Source: Lepisosteus oculatus
Taxonomy: Eukaryota; Chordata; Actinopteri; Semionotiformes; Lepisosteidae
NCBI RefSeq assembly: GCF_040954835.1
Contig: NC_090697.1
Location: 4,414,501 to 4,478,500, forward strand
Length of the DNA stretch: 64,000 bases
Reading direction: 5' to 3'
The notes under the pieces: model-generated
Databases searched by the model: none
What the model saw: only the letters and a program-made list of their open reading frames with translations
Told to the model about the DNA's origin: nothing
Made by a program: the position numbers and the translations under genes
Shown: in pieces, positions 32,150 through 43,039 of the stretch
How positions within the stretch are numbered: position 1 is the first letter of the stretch
Layout of the letters: the number at the start of each line of letters is the position of its first letter

Positions 32150-32945
32150 GATGGAAAAAAGAAACACAACATTTTCTGGAATGAGATTACTATAGTTACA
32201 GCATACAGTATGTACTTCAGTTGTCAATTTGTTTTAAGTCCTCTGACCAGCAAAACACCTTGTGCAGTGAGGCATTGCAACTTGCCAATCACACGAAAGC
32301 TTGTTAAGTGCACTTTCACCCAACAAGGTCCAGGTGGAACAATGCCTGATCTGGTCACCTTTAAAAAGGCCTTAATTCAAAGTTTAGGTCACAGCAAGAA
32401 AAAAACTTGGTCAGTTTTCTGTGCACTCCATACTGCCTCGAATGTCACCAGAAGCAATGGAGAGGGCCATTGGAATAATGCAGGAAGGCATGTGATGTGC
32501 CGGTGTTGGCAGACACTATGGAGTAAGCCGCTGCACAGTGTCCTGACTCCAGAAAAGGTTTCAGCAGAGTGGCAGGACAAATGACAGTCCAAGATCTGGT
32601 CGCCCCTAAGTGACCACACCAGAGCAGGACCGACACATCAGACTGATCCATCTGAGAAATTTTTTCAGATCTGGCACCTGTACTGTTGCTGAAACTGCTG
32701 GCAATGCCCAGCTCAGTGACAAGACAGTGAGGCTCCATGCTGCTGGCCTTAGGGCAAGGTGACTTATTAGAGGCCCTTTGCTCACACCTCCTAGGCTTCA
32801 CACCCAACTGACTTGGGCCAGACAGAGGCTGCGATGGACTCATCAGCAGTGGCATCAGGTCCTCTTCGTGGATGAGTTACTCTTCAGCCTGTTCAACGCA
32901 GACGGGAGGGCCAGAGTGTGGAGGAGGAGGTGTTGCATTAAATCT
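32150..32945 (+). mobile_element. Tc1-like transposon fragment, second family
   Basis: Translated pieces in the plus strand give DRHIRLIHLRNFF, LSDKTVRLHAAGL and then TWARQRLRWTHQQW followed by VLFVDELLFSLFNADG and RARVWRR, the N-terminal-to-middle order of a Tc1 transposase. The first catalytic Asp is kept (FVDE) where the usual text is DES. The frame is interrupted near the start, and the last catalytic region and 3' terminus are absent. A different family from the Tc1 at 17324-17945. Confidence 0.85.
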
Positions 32946-33339
32946 TCCATCAGTATATATTTCGTATTGCATTTAAATTGGAACGTTTTTACAAGTATAA
33001 AAAGAGGCAATACACAACATGTCTCCTCTATAACTCTTCAGTTTACAGAAAAATTCCCCCAAAGCCACAAGACATTGCCAATGCCATTCTTGTGTCTAAT
33101 TTCCAGGGAGTAACTCTATAACAAAAGGGAACAGCGCATCCTTGATTATGGTTAATCAATACGTTTGGTGTCTGGTGGAGTTTTAGCACTCACTTTTCTG
33201 TAATTTATACAGAACCGTGACGTCTCATGAAGGTTTGGTACCAATAAACAAGGGAAACTCCATGGACTTGCTTGTTAGAACTAAACCGTGCTCCTGGAAT
33301 GTATCACCTTCTGCAACGCTTCTAGTTTAACAGGATTTA
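32946..33339. other. intergenic, nothing recognised
   Basis: No supported feature. Confidence 0.3.
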
Positions 33340-34688
33340 CAGATGCAGCCATTCAAAATGCACGATACAAATCTGTACCGGATGCAACTACCCAGAAGCC
33401 ACTGCGACGTACAGGAGCACTTGTATTGCATTGGTCGGTAGTGAAAAGATTTAATCATTTAATCTCTTTACTGTGCACGTTTTAATTCGCTTAGTATTGA
33501 ATATTTATATGGAATTTTACAACTAAAGTGAAATTTTAGTAGCTGAGCATAAAAAGAAGAGGAGCATAATGCATCTGATGATCATAAATGATATTAATTT
33601 AGGAACATAAACATAACATATAAACTGTATATGGCTGGTATTGGTAGTTTAAAGAAAAAATACACACCAGTATTACACTTTCTCCCTGAACATTTTGAGC
33701 ATCAAAGTCTTACACGTGGTTATTTCGGAAACGTTTTTACGTGCTCCTTCTGACCATATTAAGTTTATATACTTTGTGGAATGTGATAATGTTTTAACCT
33801 TTTCTGCGAATACGCTCATTATCGGAGTAAACAAGAATTTTATTAATAGGGAATATAATATGGTATCGCGTATCTAAAGAAATTAATAACGATATAATTA
33901 TATTCATATACTCTAACTCAAACAGTAGTATAAGACTTTCTACTGATATATGTACATCTGTTTCAATGCTTTCTATGTGGCTTGATGTCTTAAGTGACTG
34001 ACTTATAAGGTCTGGCATTCGAACCCAGCTATCGCCATGAGTTTCTTTTAACAAATAAAAATTTCTTTGAAAAACTAAAATAGCAAATATTATGGACACT
34101 ACTGTATTTTGACATTTTTTGTATTTTTTATATTTCTAAATATACAACATGTTCGAAGCAAAGTCATTTATTAATAACAACGAATAATTTCAAACTACTA
34201 CTGATATTATAATAATAAACTTTATTTTATATAGTACCTTTAAAGGTGGCTTCTCGAAGTGCTTTACAGAACGAGAACAACAATAAATAAAAACAATACA
34301 CAAGATTAAACACAATTACAATATACAGAGGAGACAGTGGATGGTGGTACTAGCAAAAGCAGAGGGGTGAAGAATGGAACCCAGCTACCCACCTGAACAT
34401 ATACAGTACTGTATGTATAATACATTTATGAAGTTCGGGGATGTTATGCTCCTGTTATTTTTATGCTCAGCTAGCAAAATGTCCCTTTAGTTGTAAAATT
34501 CTATATTAATATTCCATATTAAGCAGATTTAAGCGCGCATAGTTGAGAGCTTAAATGAAGCACTCATTTCACTAACATCTAATCTCAAGTGCCACCTGTC
34601 GATCATCTTTGGCCACTGAATCACATGCCATGGTAAAGTCCTAATAACTCGTTACAGGGTTTTAACATGCATTCTGAATGGCTACATG
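33340..34688. mobile_element. CAGATG-family TIR element, about 1.35 kb, older
   Basis: Left end CAGATGCAGCCATTCAAAAT after TA (33338-33339); right end ATTCTGAATGGCTACATG is degenerate. Inverted arm words: ATATTTATATGGAATTTTAC (left) and AAAATTCTATATTAATATTC (right). Contains a tRNA-like segment (see separate entry) at the place where the 5.06-kb element also has one, and a fish repeat (34205-34270, GTGCTTTACAGAACGAGAAC). Confidence 0.55.
33985..34045. repeat. tRNA-like segment inside the TIR element
   Basis: GGCATTCGAACCCAGC followed by ATCGCCATGAGTTTC parallels the GTGTTCGAATCCAGCCGAAG ... GCCATGAC segment of the right arm at 18560-19395 when both are read from the element's outer end. B-box-like in sequence; not an intact tRNA. 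Confidence 0.4.
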
Positions 34689-35234
34689 TTATTTATACCT
34701 GAATACTTTTACTGAATCTTTTACAGCTTTGTAATGTTTGCTAATGTACCTCAGATCCCAAATATGTGTTAATTAAAGATTATTGCCCAGTATTGTTGTT
34801 GAATTCCCATTGCAGGCTGGTCCTGTTTTTTAATTGATGTACAAGAACTCTACTGTTGCATTTCTGTCTACACACAACTCTTCATGCATTTTTTCTAACC
34901 TCTTCCAGCGTTCTCCACATTTCATTACTTGTACGTAAGGGGGATTGTAACAGCACTGATCTTAAGCCAGTGCTGCAGTTTCCTCACCCAGGTGTGTTAG
35001 TGCTAAATATTTTTGTATGGTATCCCTTTGTATTCATTGGCTAATTTCAGCATAACTAAATGTTAAATGAGCATCCAACATCTCATAGTGAACAGGAAAT
35101 AAACAGAAAAAGACAGTAAACAACAGAAAGTGTAAGATATTTAAGTACATGAATTAAAATAAAAACGGACCACAGAAATGCAAATACAGTAAGTAAAATC
35201 CTAAGAGAGAATGCATAGTACAGTCTCATGCTTT
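34689..35234. other. intergenic, nothing recognised
   Basis: No supported feature before the SINE. Confidence 0.3.
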
Positions 35235-35620
35235 TGAGGAGGCCATGATTGGTAAGGGCCAATGGGAAATTTGATCAGGACACCTGTGTAACACCCCTAC
35301 TCTTTTCGAGAAACACCCTTGGAATTTTTAATGACCACAGAGAGTCAGGATCTCAGTTTTACTCCTCAGCCGAAGGACTGCGCCACTTTACAGTATGGAG
35401 TCCCTGTCACTATACTGGGGCATTAGGACAAACAGACTGAAGGGTGAGCACTCCTTACTGTTTCCTCTAATACCTCTCCCAGCAGAAACCTTAGTTTTTT
35501 TTTCCCAGGAGGTCTCCCATTCAGGTTCTGACCAGGCTCATACCTGCTTAGTCTCCCATCTGCCTAACTTCAGTGGGCTGCCAAAGGTGAGATGCAGGGT
35601 GATATGGCTTCTGATGAACA
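35235..35620 (-). mobile_element. 5S rRNA-derived SINE (SINE3-like), copy 1
   Basis: The high-coordinate end is a reversed 5S rRNA gene: CCCAGGAGGTCTCCCATTCA, CTGACCAGGCTCATACCTGC and CAGGGTGATATGGCT correspond to the 5S internal-promoter half and 5' start. The body (AATTTTTAATGACCACAGAG, CAGTTTTACTCCTCAGCCGA) follows toward low coordinates. Non-coding, pol III type. Also at 48075-48475 (full), 44310-44520 (headless) and 20088-20185 (fragment). Confidence 0.8.
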
Positions 35621-35889
35621 CATTTGAGACAAAATCTCTAAATAAAATTATTTTTAAAATGTATTATCTTAAATCTTCTTTACCTTAAAATCAATGATAT
35701 CACACCGCATACCTGTACTGCATATTATACCTCTGATTCTAATGGATACTTCCAATTATTTCAGTTTTATATCTATTGTGTTCATTTCCTTTTACCATGT
35801 TTTTTTTTCTACACACAGAGTACACAAAACATTTTTCCACCAGAATGTTTCCACCAGTTTTTTTTTCTAATTTTCTCCTACAGTTCATT

Positions 35890-36035
35890 CTGTGTGGGGG
35901 GGCTGCTCTGTTAGCATCCGCACATAAGCTCAGGAGAATAGAGATTAACAGGACAAATAAACGATCATTGAATTCTGCTAACAGCAGGTGGAGCCAACAA
36001 TGCCACTTATGTTATAAATGTCACAACACCATCAT
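35890..36035 (+). promoter_or_regulatory. conserved promoter module of TAAR 36169-37185
   Basis: GGGGGCTGCTCTGTTAGCAT, AAGCTCAGGAGAATAGAG, AACAGCAGGTGGAGCCAACA and then TTATGTTATAAATGTCACAA with the TATA-like box about 150 bp before the ATG. Matches 48660-48800 nearly base for base and 54598-54745 in part. Confidence 0.6.
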
Positions 36036-36168
36036 AGCAATTTCCAGACACTGCAAAACTGACAACCTGTTTTTATTACAAGCTTATGATCATATCTTTA
36101 TTACACAGGCTAGAATTTTGAATTGTACAGAACTCAGAACAGTCTGAATTTTAAGCTATCTTTATACA

Positions 36169-37185
36169 ATGGAACAGTCAGAATTACAAGCAGTTGGATA
36201 CTGTTTTGAATCTAATTCTTCCTGCCTGAAGCAAGTCCGATCTCCGGCTGTGTATGTGGTGATGTATATTTCTGCAGTGGCAGTGGTGATGCTGACAGTG
36301 TGTGGAAACCTGGTGGTGATCATCTCTATCTCTCACTTCAAGCAGCTCCACACACCAACCAACTTCCTAATGCTCTCCCTGGCTGTGGCAGATTTTCTAA
36401 TAGGAGCAGCTGTGATGCCTTTCAGCTTAATTTTATTAGTAGAGACCTGTTGGTATTTTGGAGAAATAGTTTGCATAATTTATAAAATCTTGTTTTATAT
36501 CTTCACTTCTGTTTCAATTGGTAATGTGGCATACATAGCTATTGACCGCTATTTAGTTGTTTATTACCCATTACTTTATTCTACTAAAGTCACAGTTAAT
36601 GTTACAGCTGCTGTCATATTGCTTATTTGGCTGATATCAATACTGTATAATTTTGTATTCATGTATTTCAATGGAAATATTGGTGGTACTGAAAAGCTAA
36701 ATATTTGTCTTGGAGACTGTGTGCTTTTTGTAACTAAAGGTTGGGTAATATTTGATGTATTATGTACATTGATTTTGCCTTGTTCTATAATGATAACATT
36801 ATATTTCAAGATTTTCATAGTTGCTCGAAAGCATGCACGAGCAATCAGCTCTGTTACAGAGCAAATGCAATCAGCAGATGGAGGGAATAATAAAATTTCC
36901 CCAAAATCTGAATGGAAAGCTGCAAAAACATTAGGAATATTAGTGATTGTATTTCTTCTCTGTTTGGTGCCGTATTACATATGCAGTCTCGCTCTTGAAA
37001 ATGTGGACCGGTCCTCTTTAGTACTTAGTGTTCTGAGTTGGTTTTTATATTTTAATTCTGCTATCAATCCTATCATTTATGCTTTGTTTTATCCCTGGTT
37101 CCAGAGGTCGGTTAAACTGATTGTTACACTTAAGATATTTAAAATAGAATCCTCCCTGATAAATGTGTTTTCTAAACATATTTAA
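36169..37185 (+). CDS. taar: TAAR olfactory receptor, complete single exon
   Basis: 338-residue TAAR, closest to 48936-49952. NSS glycosylation site, N-terminal cysteines 12 and 19, TM2 Asp75, Cys102, DRY at 126-128, ECL2 CLGDC, Asp196 at 5.42 before Pro204, TM6 LVPYY, TM7 NSAINPIIYALFYPWF. Position 3.32 is Phe109. Small peculiarities: DRYLVVYY instead of DRYFVVCY or CH after the DRY motif, so the ICL2 Cys is Tyr, and SEWKAAK instead of SERKAAK before TM6, shared with 48936. Ends VFSKHI, again shared with 48936. The 5' flank with its 5S-SINE, and the 3' flank, were duplicated together with the gene. Expected role: amine sensing in olfactory neurons. Confidence 0.98.
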   Translation: MEQSELQAVGYCFESNSSCLKQVRSPAVYVVMYISAVAVVMLTVCGNLVVIISISHFKQLHTPTNFLMLSLAVADFLIGAAVMPFSLILLVETCWYFGEIVCIIYKILFYIFTSVSIGNVAYIAIDRYLVVYYPLLYSTKVTVNVTAAVILLIWLISILYNFVFMYFNGNIGGTEKLNICLGDCVLFVTKGWVIFDVLCTLILPCSIMITLYFKIFIVARKHARAISSVTEQMQSADGGNNKISPKSEWKAAKTLGILVIVFLLCLVPYYICSLALENVDRSSLVLSVLSWFLYFNSAINPIIYALFYPWFQRSVKLIVTLKIFKIESSLINVFSKHI

Positions 37186-37244
37186 ATTTGCAGTCTTATC
37201 TTTCCACAGGTAACCTAAATAATTAGTTCAATTCTGCAACTGGA

Positions 37245-37312
37245 GCTAACCTTTTCAGCATGGAATAAACCTTTACTTGTCCCTTTGCAGCCTACACGGC
37301 TACCTACTTGAA
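37245..37312 (+). repeat. 3' end piece of the GAAGAAGGCTCCAC retroposon
   Basis: TTTTCAGCATGGAATAAACC, TTTACTTGTCCCTTTGCAGC and CTACACGGCTACCTA. Shows the full 3' end of that repeat. The same piece lies at 50025-50090, so it was present before the gene block duplicated. Confidence 0.6.
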
Positions 37313-37344
37313 CTAATTCTGTTTATTGTAATTGTATTATTTTG

Positions 37345-37416
37345 AAGCTGATTTTCATCCTTAAGATATTTAAAATAGAATCCTCCCTGATAAATGTATT
37401 TTCTAAAGAGATTTAA
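37345..37416 (+). pseudogene. taar: relic of a lost TAAR: last 23 codons and stop
   Basis: The open stretch encodes KLIFILKIFKIESSLINVFS then KEI and TAA, a TAAR C-terminus. It is directly behind the complete gene's own 3' end and differs from it (KEI rather than KHI), so it belongs to a different, now missing, copy. Confidence 0.8.
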
Positions 37417-39110
37417 ATTCAGTCTTCTCATTACATCAGAAATATAAATTATGACATTATTTTAATTTATTAAATGAATGTTTTTCTGTACAAATTTATT
37501 TTTAAAGTATTTTAATTATAATTCTTATTTTATATTAAATTTATACTTGATTACACTTTATCCAATATTGTACTATAAAAACCTGCTCATGGCATCTATA
37601 CTGATTGTCAGTGCAGATTTGTAAGTTTTGAGAGGTATGATTAATCCAATTGATTCGTATAATTGAACTGGAGTGTTTCTCTTGGAGTTTTACATGATAA
37701 CTTTGTAGTTTAAATGTCTTTAAAGAAGTGTTTATGAACAGTTGAGCTCCTGGGGATGCTACACATGAACTTTGATTTCAATTTTACATCCCCACCTTAA
37801 AATGTAAACTAGCACTTTATATATATATAAGGATTTATATATTCAATTTTTATATTTAATTTTAGGTAATACTTTAACATGGGTTTTGTGCAGTAACATA
37901 CATGCAACCTAAAACTGAACTACAATTAATTTTATGTTTAAAAATATTTTTTTAATATATCTATGCTTTTTGTGTTCTGTTTAATTGTAAAATACAGTAC
38001 CTGTGTATTTTTTTAATGTTTATGAAGTGAAAACCTCTGATTTTAAAATAAAGAAATGAAAAAAGCAGCATTTGAATACCCCAGTCCTACAGTGCTTTTC
38101 TTCCTTCGCTGTCTTTATCTCATTTCATACTGTTTATTATACAGTATGAAGCCATCCTGAACACTACACTCTCTAGAAACTAACTTTTGCTAATATGAAA
38201 AACGAATTAAAAATGTATTCGGCTTTGAAGGTTCATTGATGTGCTTTTGAAGATTTATTTGTATTTTGTTTCTGTGGTTTTAAACTATTTTGTTCACTGT
38301 GTTTGTGGTTTGCTGTTTAAAATCAATGTATCTCTTTTGGCAAAAAGCATACTTCTATACAGATTCATTTCTATCAGTATTTAGTTCTCCTTTGCCAAAT
38401 AATCACTCAGAGAGAAAAGCAACCTAAATGATTAATATTGATAAAACATATTAATTAGAAATCAAGTTAATCTTTGCAGAAATAAAGATCTGTGCCTAGA
38501 GATGTGATTTTATTTGTTAGTTTTTTTTTATTTTTACTGGCTAAGCTTTTATTTAAAATTCATATTCTTAACATAAAAATGACCTAAAACATTATTTTTC
38601 TTTGTAAAGAATCAATTAGAATGTCTCCCAAAATGTTGTGGTTTTGTATGTCATTTAAAAATCCACTACGTGTGAATTCATAATGTAAATTTGAAAAAGA
38701 TTAATTATCCATTGCAGAAAAAACATTTCAGTGTTCAGTTCCTACATTGCCTGTCTTTCTTCAACATCTTTATCACATTTAACATATATCACATTTAAAA
38801 AACATATTAAAAATGCACTGTGTATTGGAAGAGTTTTGTGGTTTGGACTTCAGTCACTGTACCTCTTTTGCCACAAACACACACAGAAAGGTGCATGTCA
38901 TAAAGTGTCTTTCTGTGCAGGTACATTTCTATCAATATTGTAGTACTTGTTAGCATGATAATCCTTCCAGTAGGGCAGAGAAGTTAGTAAAATGATAAAT
39001 ATTGATAAAAAAGTGTCAATTATAAGTAAAAGCTTAATCAAATATAAGTATTTTTTCGAGTTAAAATCATAATATGAGGAACTTGCATTACTGCTAAACA
39101 AGGTGTGGTA
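37417..39110 (+). other. TAAR 3' flanks, two diverged units in tandem
   Basis: Non-coding. 37560-38480 matches 50150-50960 behind the next TAAR. 38500-38800 instead resembles the far 3' flank of the first TAAR (1130-1440): TTCTTAACATAAAAATGACC and CAGTGTTCAGTTCCTACA. The TTCTATCA-TATT-TAGT words near 38365 and 38928 repeat. A further lost gene copy is the simplest explanation. Confidence 0.55.
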
Positions 39111-39129
39111 AACTGCAATGTGTTTCAGC

Positions 39130-39372
39130 TTGCTGTGACAGTCACAGTTCCGCGCGGGGTCGTGCCCCCCAACGCCCCCTTACCTGGGGCACGATCCCAG
39201 GTCTCCGGCATAACGCAACAGGGCGCCAACCGCGTGAGCTAAAGGAGACCTCCCCCAGCCCAGGCAGCTGAGGACCCTGCTACGCGCAGTGAGGGCGCTG
39301 ACGTCACCACACCAGCTCCGCTACACCAGCAGCTGCCGTACAGTCCACAGGTCTGCAGAACTCCGCTACATT
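39130..39372 (-). repeat. GC-rich repeat with tRNA-like promoter words
   Basis: Isolated GC-rich island in AT-rich DNA. On the minus strand GGTCTCCTTTAGCTCACGCG and GTTGGCGCCC resemble a tRNA A-box region, and GGAGACCTGGGATCGTGCCC a weak B-box. Could be a tRNA-derived SINE or an LTR piece; no ORF. Confidence 0.4.
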
Positions 39373-40595
39373 ACCACCTTTAGCACCTCACTGTCCATAG
39401 AAAATCGATATAGTCTCGTGGCTCTCGCGGTTCATTAGATGTTTGTGAAATGGTAGCTTCATTTAATCTTTTGTACCACTTCTTTAAATTAACTTAATAT
39501 AGAATAGTAATATGGAAATTTTGAAAATTAAAATAACTCAAGTATAACAACATTTCTGATTGTTATTAACTATATGTATAGAAATATGAAAAGAAATACA
39601 ATACATTTGTATAGCTGGTAGTGGTAAAAATAAAATAAAAAATAAGGTACACAACAGTATCCATCTTCCATATTCCACCATCTTCATAAATGTTGCATTT
39701 AATTCTTTTACCAGGTCACTAGTTTTGGTTTTTGGTTGTTTTGGAAACATTTTAACATGCTTGCTTTAACTGTATTTTGCTGTATACTGTAGATTGTTGG
39801 AATTGAAAATGGTTCTGTGTTCAATTCCTGGCCAATGCATAAGGTGTGCTTTTAACAAATAGAGCGCCTTTCTTTAATAGTAAAATATAATATTTCATTA
39901 TTTTTGCATGTATGTTATATATTGTTAAAATGAAAAACATTCAATAAACAGGAATGAGTTAGCAAAACATGAATATTCTCAATTGTGGGATTAAAAATTA
40001 GTTCTACCAGTTGCTTGGAGAAAGCAAGAAAATGTAAAGATGCTCTTGCACAGAAAACACAATTTTATGTGCATATTTGCTTTTAAATACTAAACATTAA
40101 AGCAACTATATATATTATATTTTTAGACACTTGGAATTTTTCTTCGTATCTCTACCTTGTAGTTTCAAAGTTGGCTTTCGTTATTCGAAATGTATGGAAT
40201 AATTTGCATGCTATGTAGTATAGAATTTCCATAAAAAGAACCTTTATAAAAAGAGGGACAGGTGTATATATCACAGTATCTTAAATATTAAAATACTGAG
40301 GGTGGGGATGAATCTTTTGCATAGGAGTGCCAGTATTTTCTGTGTGTTTGTGTCAATAGTAAAATTAAATCTGTCTGCAATATTTTTATGTAAACAAGCG
40401 TACCTTATATGATTCATCCTAAGGTGGAGGCACAATTATAACGTTTAGAGAAAATGGGAATTTTGTCTTAAACTGAACACAGTGAGTGGGAAATTCCAAC
40501 AGTTCCAGAAAGGAAAAGCTGGCAATTAGTGCATTTGTGAAGATTTTAAAGTTACGATAAATCCTGTACTCCACTGTGTTCATTACCCTTTACTT
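39373..40595. other. intergenic with degenerate TIR-family DNA
   Basis: 39715-39800 shares GGAAACATTTTAACATGC-type text with 12840-12900 and 33720-33750. Nothing else recognised up to the Gypsy fossil. Confidence 0.35.
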
Positions 40596-40599
40596 CATA

Positions 40600-42960
40600 T
40601 AGAAGACATTTTTGCAACATCAGTACAGGTGGGCATGCTAGGAAATAGTAGTGAGGACTCTATGCATAAAACCAGGGTGATCTCCAGAGGTATAGTCGAT
40701 ATAACAATCCAAGGTCCGAAAACCGAAGGTAAACAAGCAGGTGCAAAAGTAAAAAAACCAGAAGCGGAGCCGTAAGCCATGAGGAAGCCGAGATTCGAAA
40801 CCAGAACAATAACCGAAGTACCAAAACCATCACCAGGAGACGTAATCAGAGAATAAACCAGGGTCAGGAAGCCAAAAACCAATTAGTAAGTTATAAGAAA
40901 ATCGAAGTAGCTCTAGCCAGGAAATCCCTAATACTGAGCACAGGGAAGAGTGTGAAGCAGCATTAAACAGGCTGGGGTAAATGGGCTAATTGGGACGGCT
41001 TCCAACACCCCAGAGGATTGATTGAAGAGACACCGGAGGAAACCAGCAATCAGTTGTCGGTTCAAAATGTCCTTTTCAGGAACCTAGGAGCGCTCCTTGG
41101 GCCCATAGCCCTCCCAATCAACGAGATAATGTAACTTGCCACGGAACCAGCGAGACTCCAGTATCATTACAGTAAATGCTGGGAGTCAATCAATAGTCCG
41201 GGAGGGTGGGGTCTAGAAAGGGGAGATCTGTGGAAAGGTTTGAAAAGGGAAACATGAAAAGTGGGGTGAATCTTCAACAAACAAGGGAGGTTTAAGCAAT
41301 ATGTTACCAGGGTCATTTGTGCCAGAATACGAAAGGGACCTATAAAGCGGGGAGCAAGTTTGTGGGATGAGCAATGAAGGGAAAGGTTGTGGGCCAAACC
41401 AGTCGCCCACACCTGAGCTGGGGTGCAAAAATGCGGTGTATATTTGCAGATGTCCTTTGGCAGATAGGTGCGAAAAGAGAGCCGATTTTGCCGTTTTCCA
41501 AATTTTCCAAAAGTTGCAGATGAAATCTTGTACAGATGGTACCTGGATCTCTGGAATGGTATCAGGGAAGAGAGAGGGTTGGTAGCCAAGAGAACACTGA
41601 AACGGAGACATACTAGTAGCATGTCTAGTATGAAGTGGAGAAGGAATTGTGGGCATATTCCGCCCAGGGGAGTAAGAAACCCAGTTGTCCTGCATGGTAG
41701 AGATGTAAGCTCTGAGAAAAGTCTAAAGTTCTGAAGTATGTGATGTTTGCCCATTAGCTTAAGGGTGGTATGTGGAGGAGGCTCCGAGAGCTTTGAAGGC
41801 ATGCCAGAACTAGGAAACAAACTGCGGACCCCAGTCCGAGACAATGTCCTTGGGGATTCCATGGAGTCTGAAAACATGCTGCATGAAAGGGTTGCGAGTT
41901 CATGGGTGGTGGGCAAAGAGGGCAGAGGAACAAAATGAGCAGGTTTCGAGAGCCAGTCTATGATAACAAGGACAGTGGTGCAATCCTGGCTGACAGGGAG
42001 GTCAGTGATGAAGTCTACCAAGAGTTGGCTCCAGGGGCGCTCTGGACAAAATCCTGCTAGATGGGATGATGTGCTCCAGGGGTTGTTGCACATTAGGAGG
42101 TTCATGGAGGCAAGAGAGGGCATCCGCTTTGAGGTTCTTGGTACCTGGTGTGTAGGTAATTATGAAATTGAACCTTCAGAAAAATAAAGACCACCTTGCT
42201 TGCCTGGAACAATGATGTTTAGCCGACTGAAGGGAAGAAAGGTTCTTATGGTCAGTGAGAATGAGAAAAGAGTGTTGTGCCCCCCCCATCCAGTGTCTCC
42301 ACTGTTCAAGTGCTAACTTGATGGCTAGGAGTTCATGATCTCCAACATCTTAGTTCATCTCAGCCGTGGTCAACAAAAAAAGCACAAGGATGCAAGATGC
42401 CTTTGTCGTCGTGGCACTGAGAGACAACGGCCCCAACACTGTGGCTTGAGGTGATAACTTCAACAACAAAAGGAGAGGTAAAAAGGCCCTTTAAGTGTTG
42501 GAAGGCGTCATCGCCTTGAGGGGTCCATTTACCCTGTTGCAGGCCCTTCCAGGTGAGGGCCGTAATAGGAGCCACTAAGGAACTAAAATTACGAATAAAT
42601 CTCCTATAAAAAATTGCAATACCCAGGAAACATTGTACCTGTCTTAGGGTTTTCGGGGTTGGCCAATCCGTAATTGCAAAGATCTTGCTTTTGTCCATTG
42701 TGACCCCTTGCAGTGAGAAGATATAGCCCAGGAATTGGATCTTGGACACATGAAAAATGCATTTTTCCTTCTTAACATAGAGCTTGTGACGAATCAGACG
42801 AGACTGGACCGCTCTTACTTGAGAGATATGTTCCTGCAGGTTAGTGGAAAAAATCTAAATATCATCAAGATATACAAGGAGGCATTTCTGAATGAGATCT
42901 TGAAAAAACATTGTTCATACATGACTGAAAGACCACACGTGTAACAGAGCTTTCCTTCAA
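40600..42960 (-). mobile_element. Ty3/Gypsy chromovirus-like fossil, family 2
   Basis: Minus strand. From high to low coordinates: reverse transcriptase/RNase H junction (about 42750-42360; FLGYIFSLQGV, FLGIAIFYRRFIRNF), integrase core (about 42120-41700; [17 protein letters not shown]), integrase C-terminal part (to about 41200; FIGPFRI) and a chromodomain-like end (about 41165-41085; [12 protein letters not shown]). DNA at 40600-41080 may be the 3' untranslated region or LTR. No 5' half and no recognisable 5' LTR. Broken, with many breaks. Different family from 1450-4975. Confidence 0.85.
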
Positions 42961-43039
42961 GATAGACTAAGCCCAGGCATATTTTCAAATGGAGATTGAA
43001 GATGCATCAAAGAAACATTTGACAATACTCACAAAGGTC

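Noticed and set aside
35249-35688. Small frames before the TAAR at 36169
   Set aside because: They lie in the 5S-derived SINE and are not conserved in its other copy.
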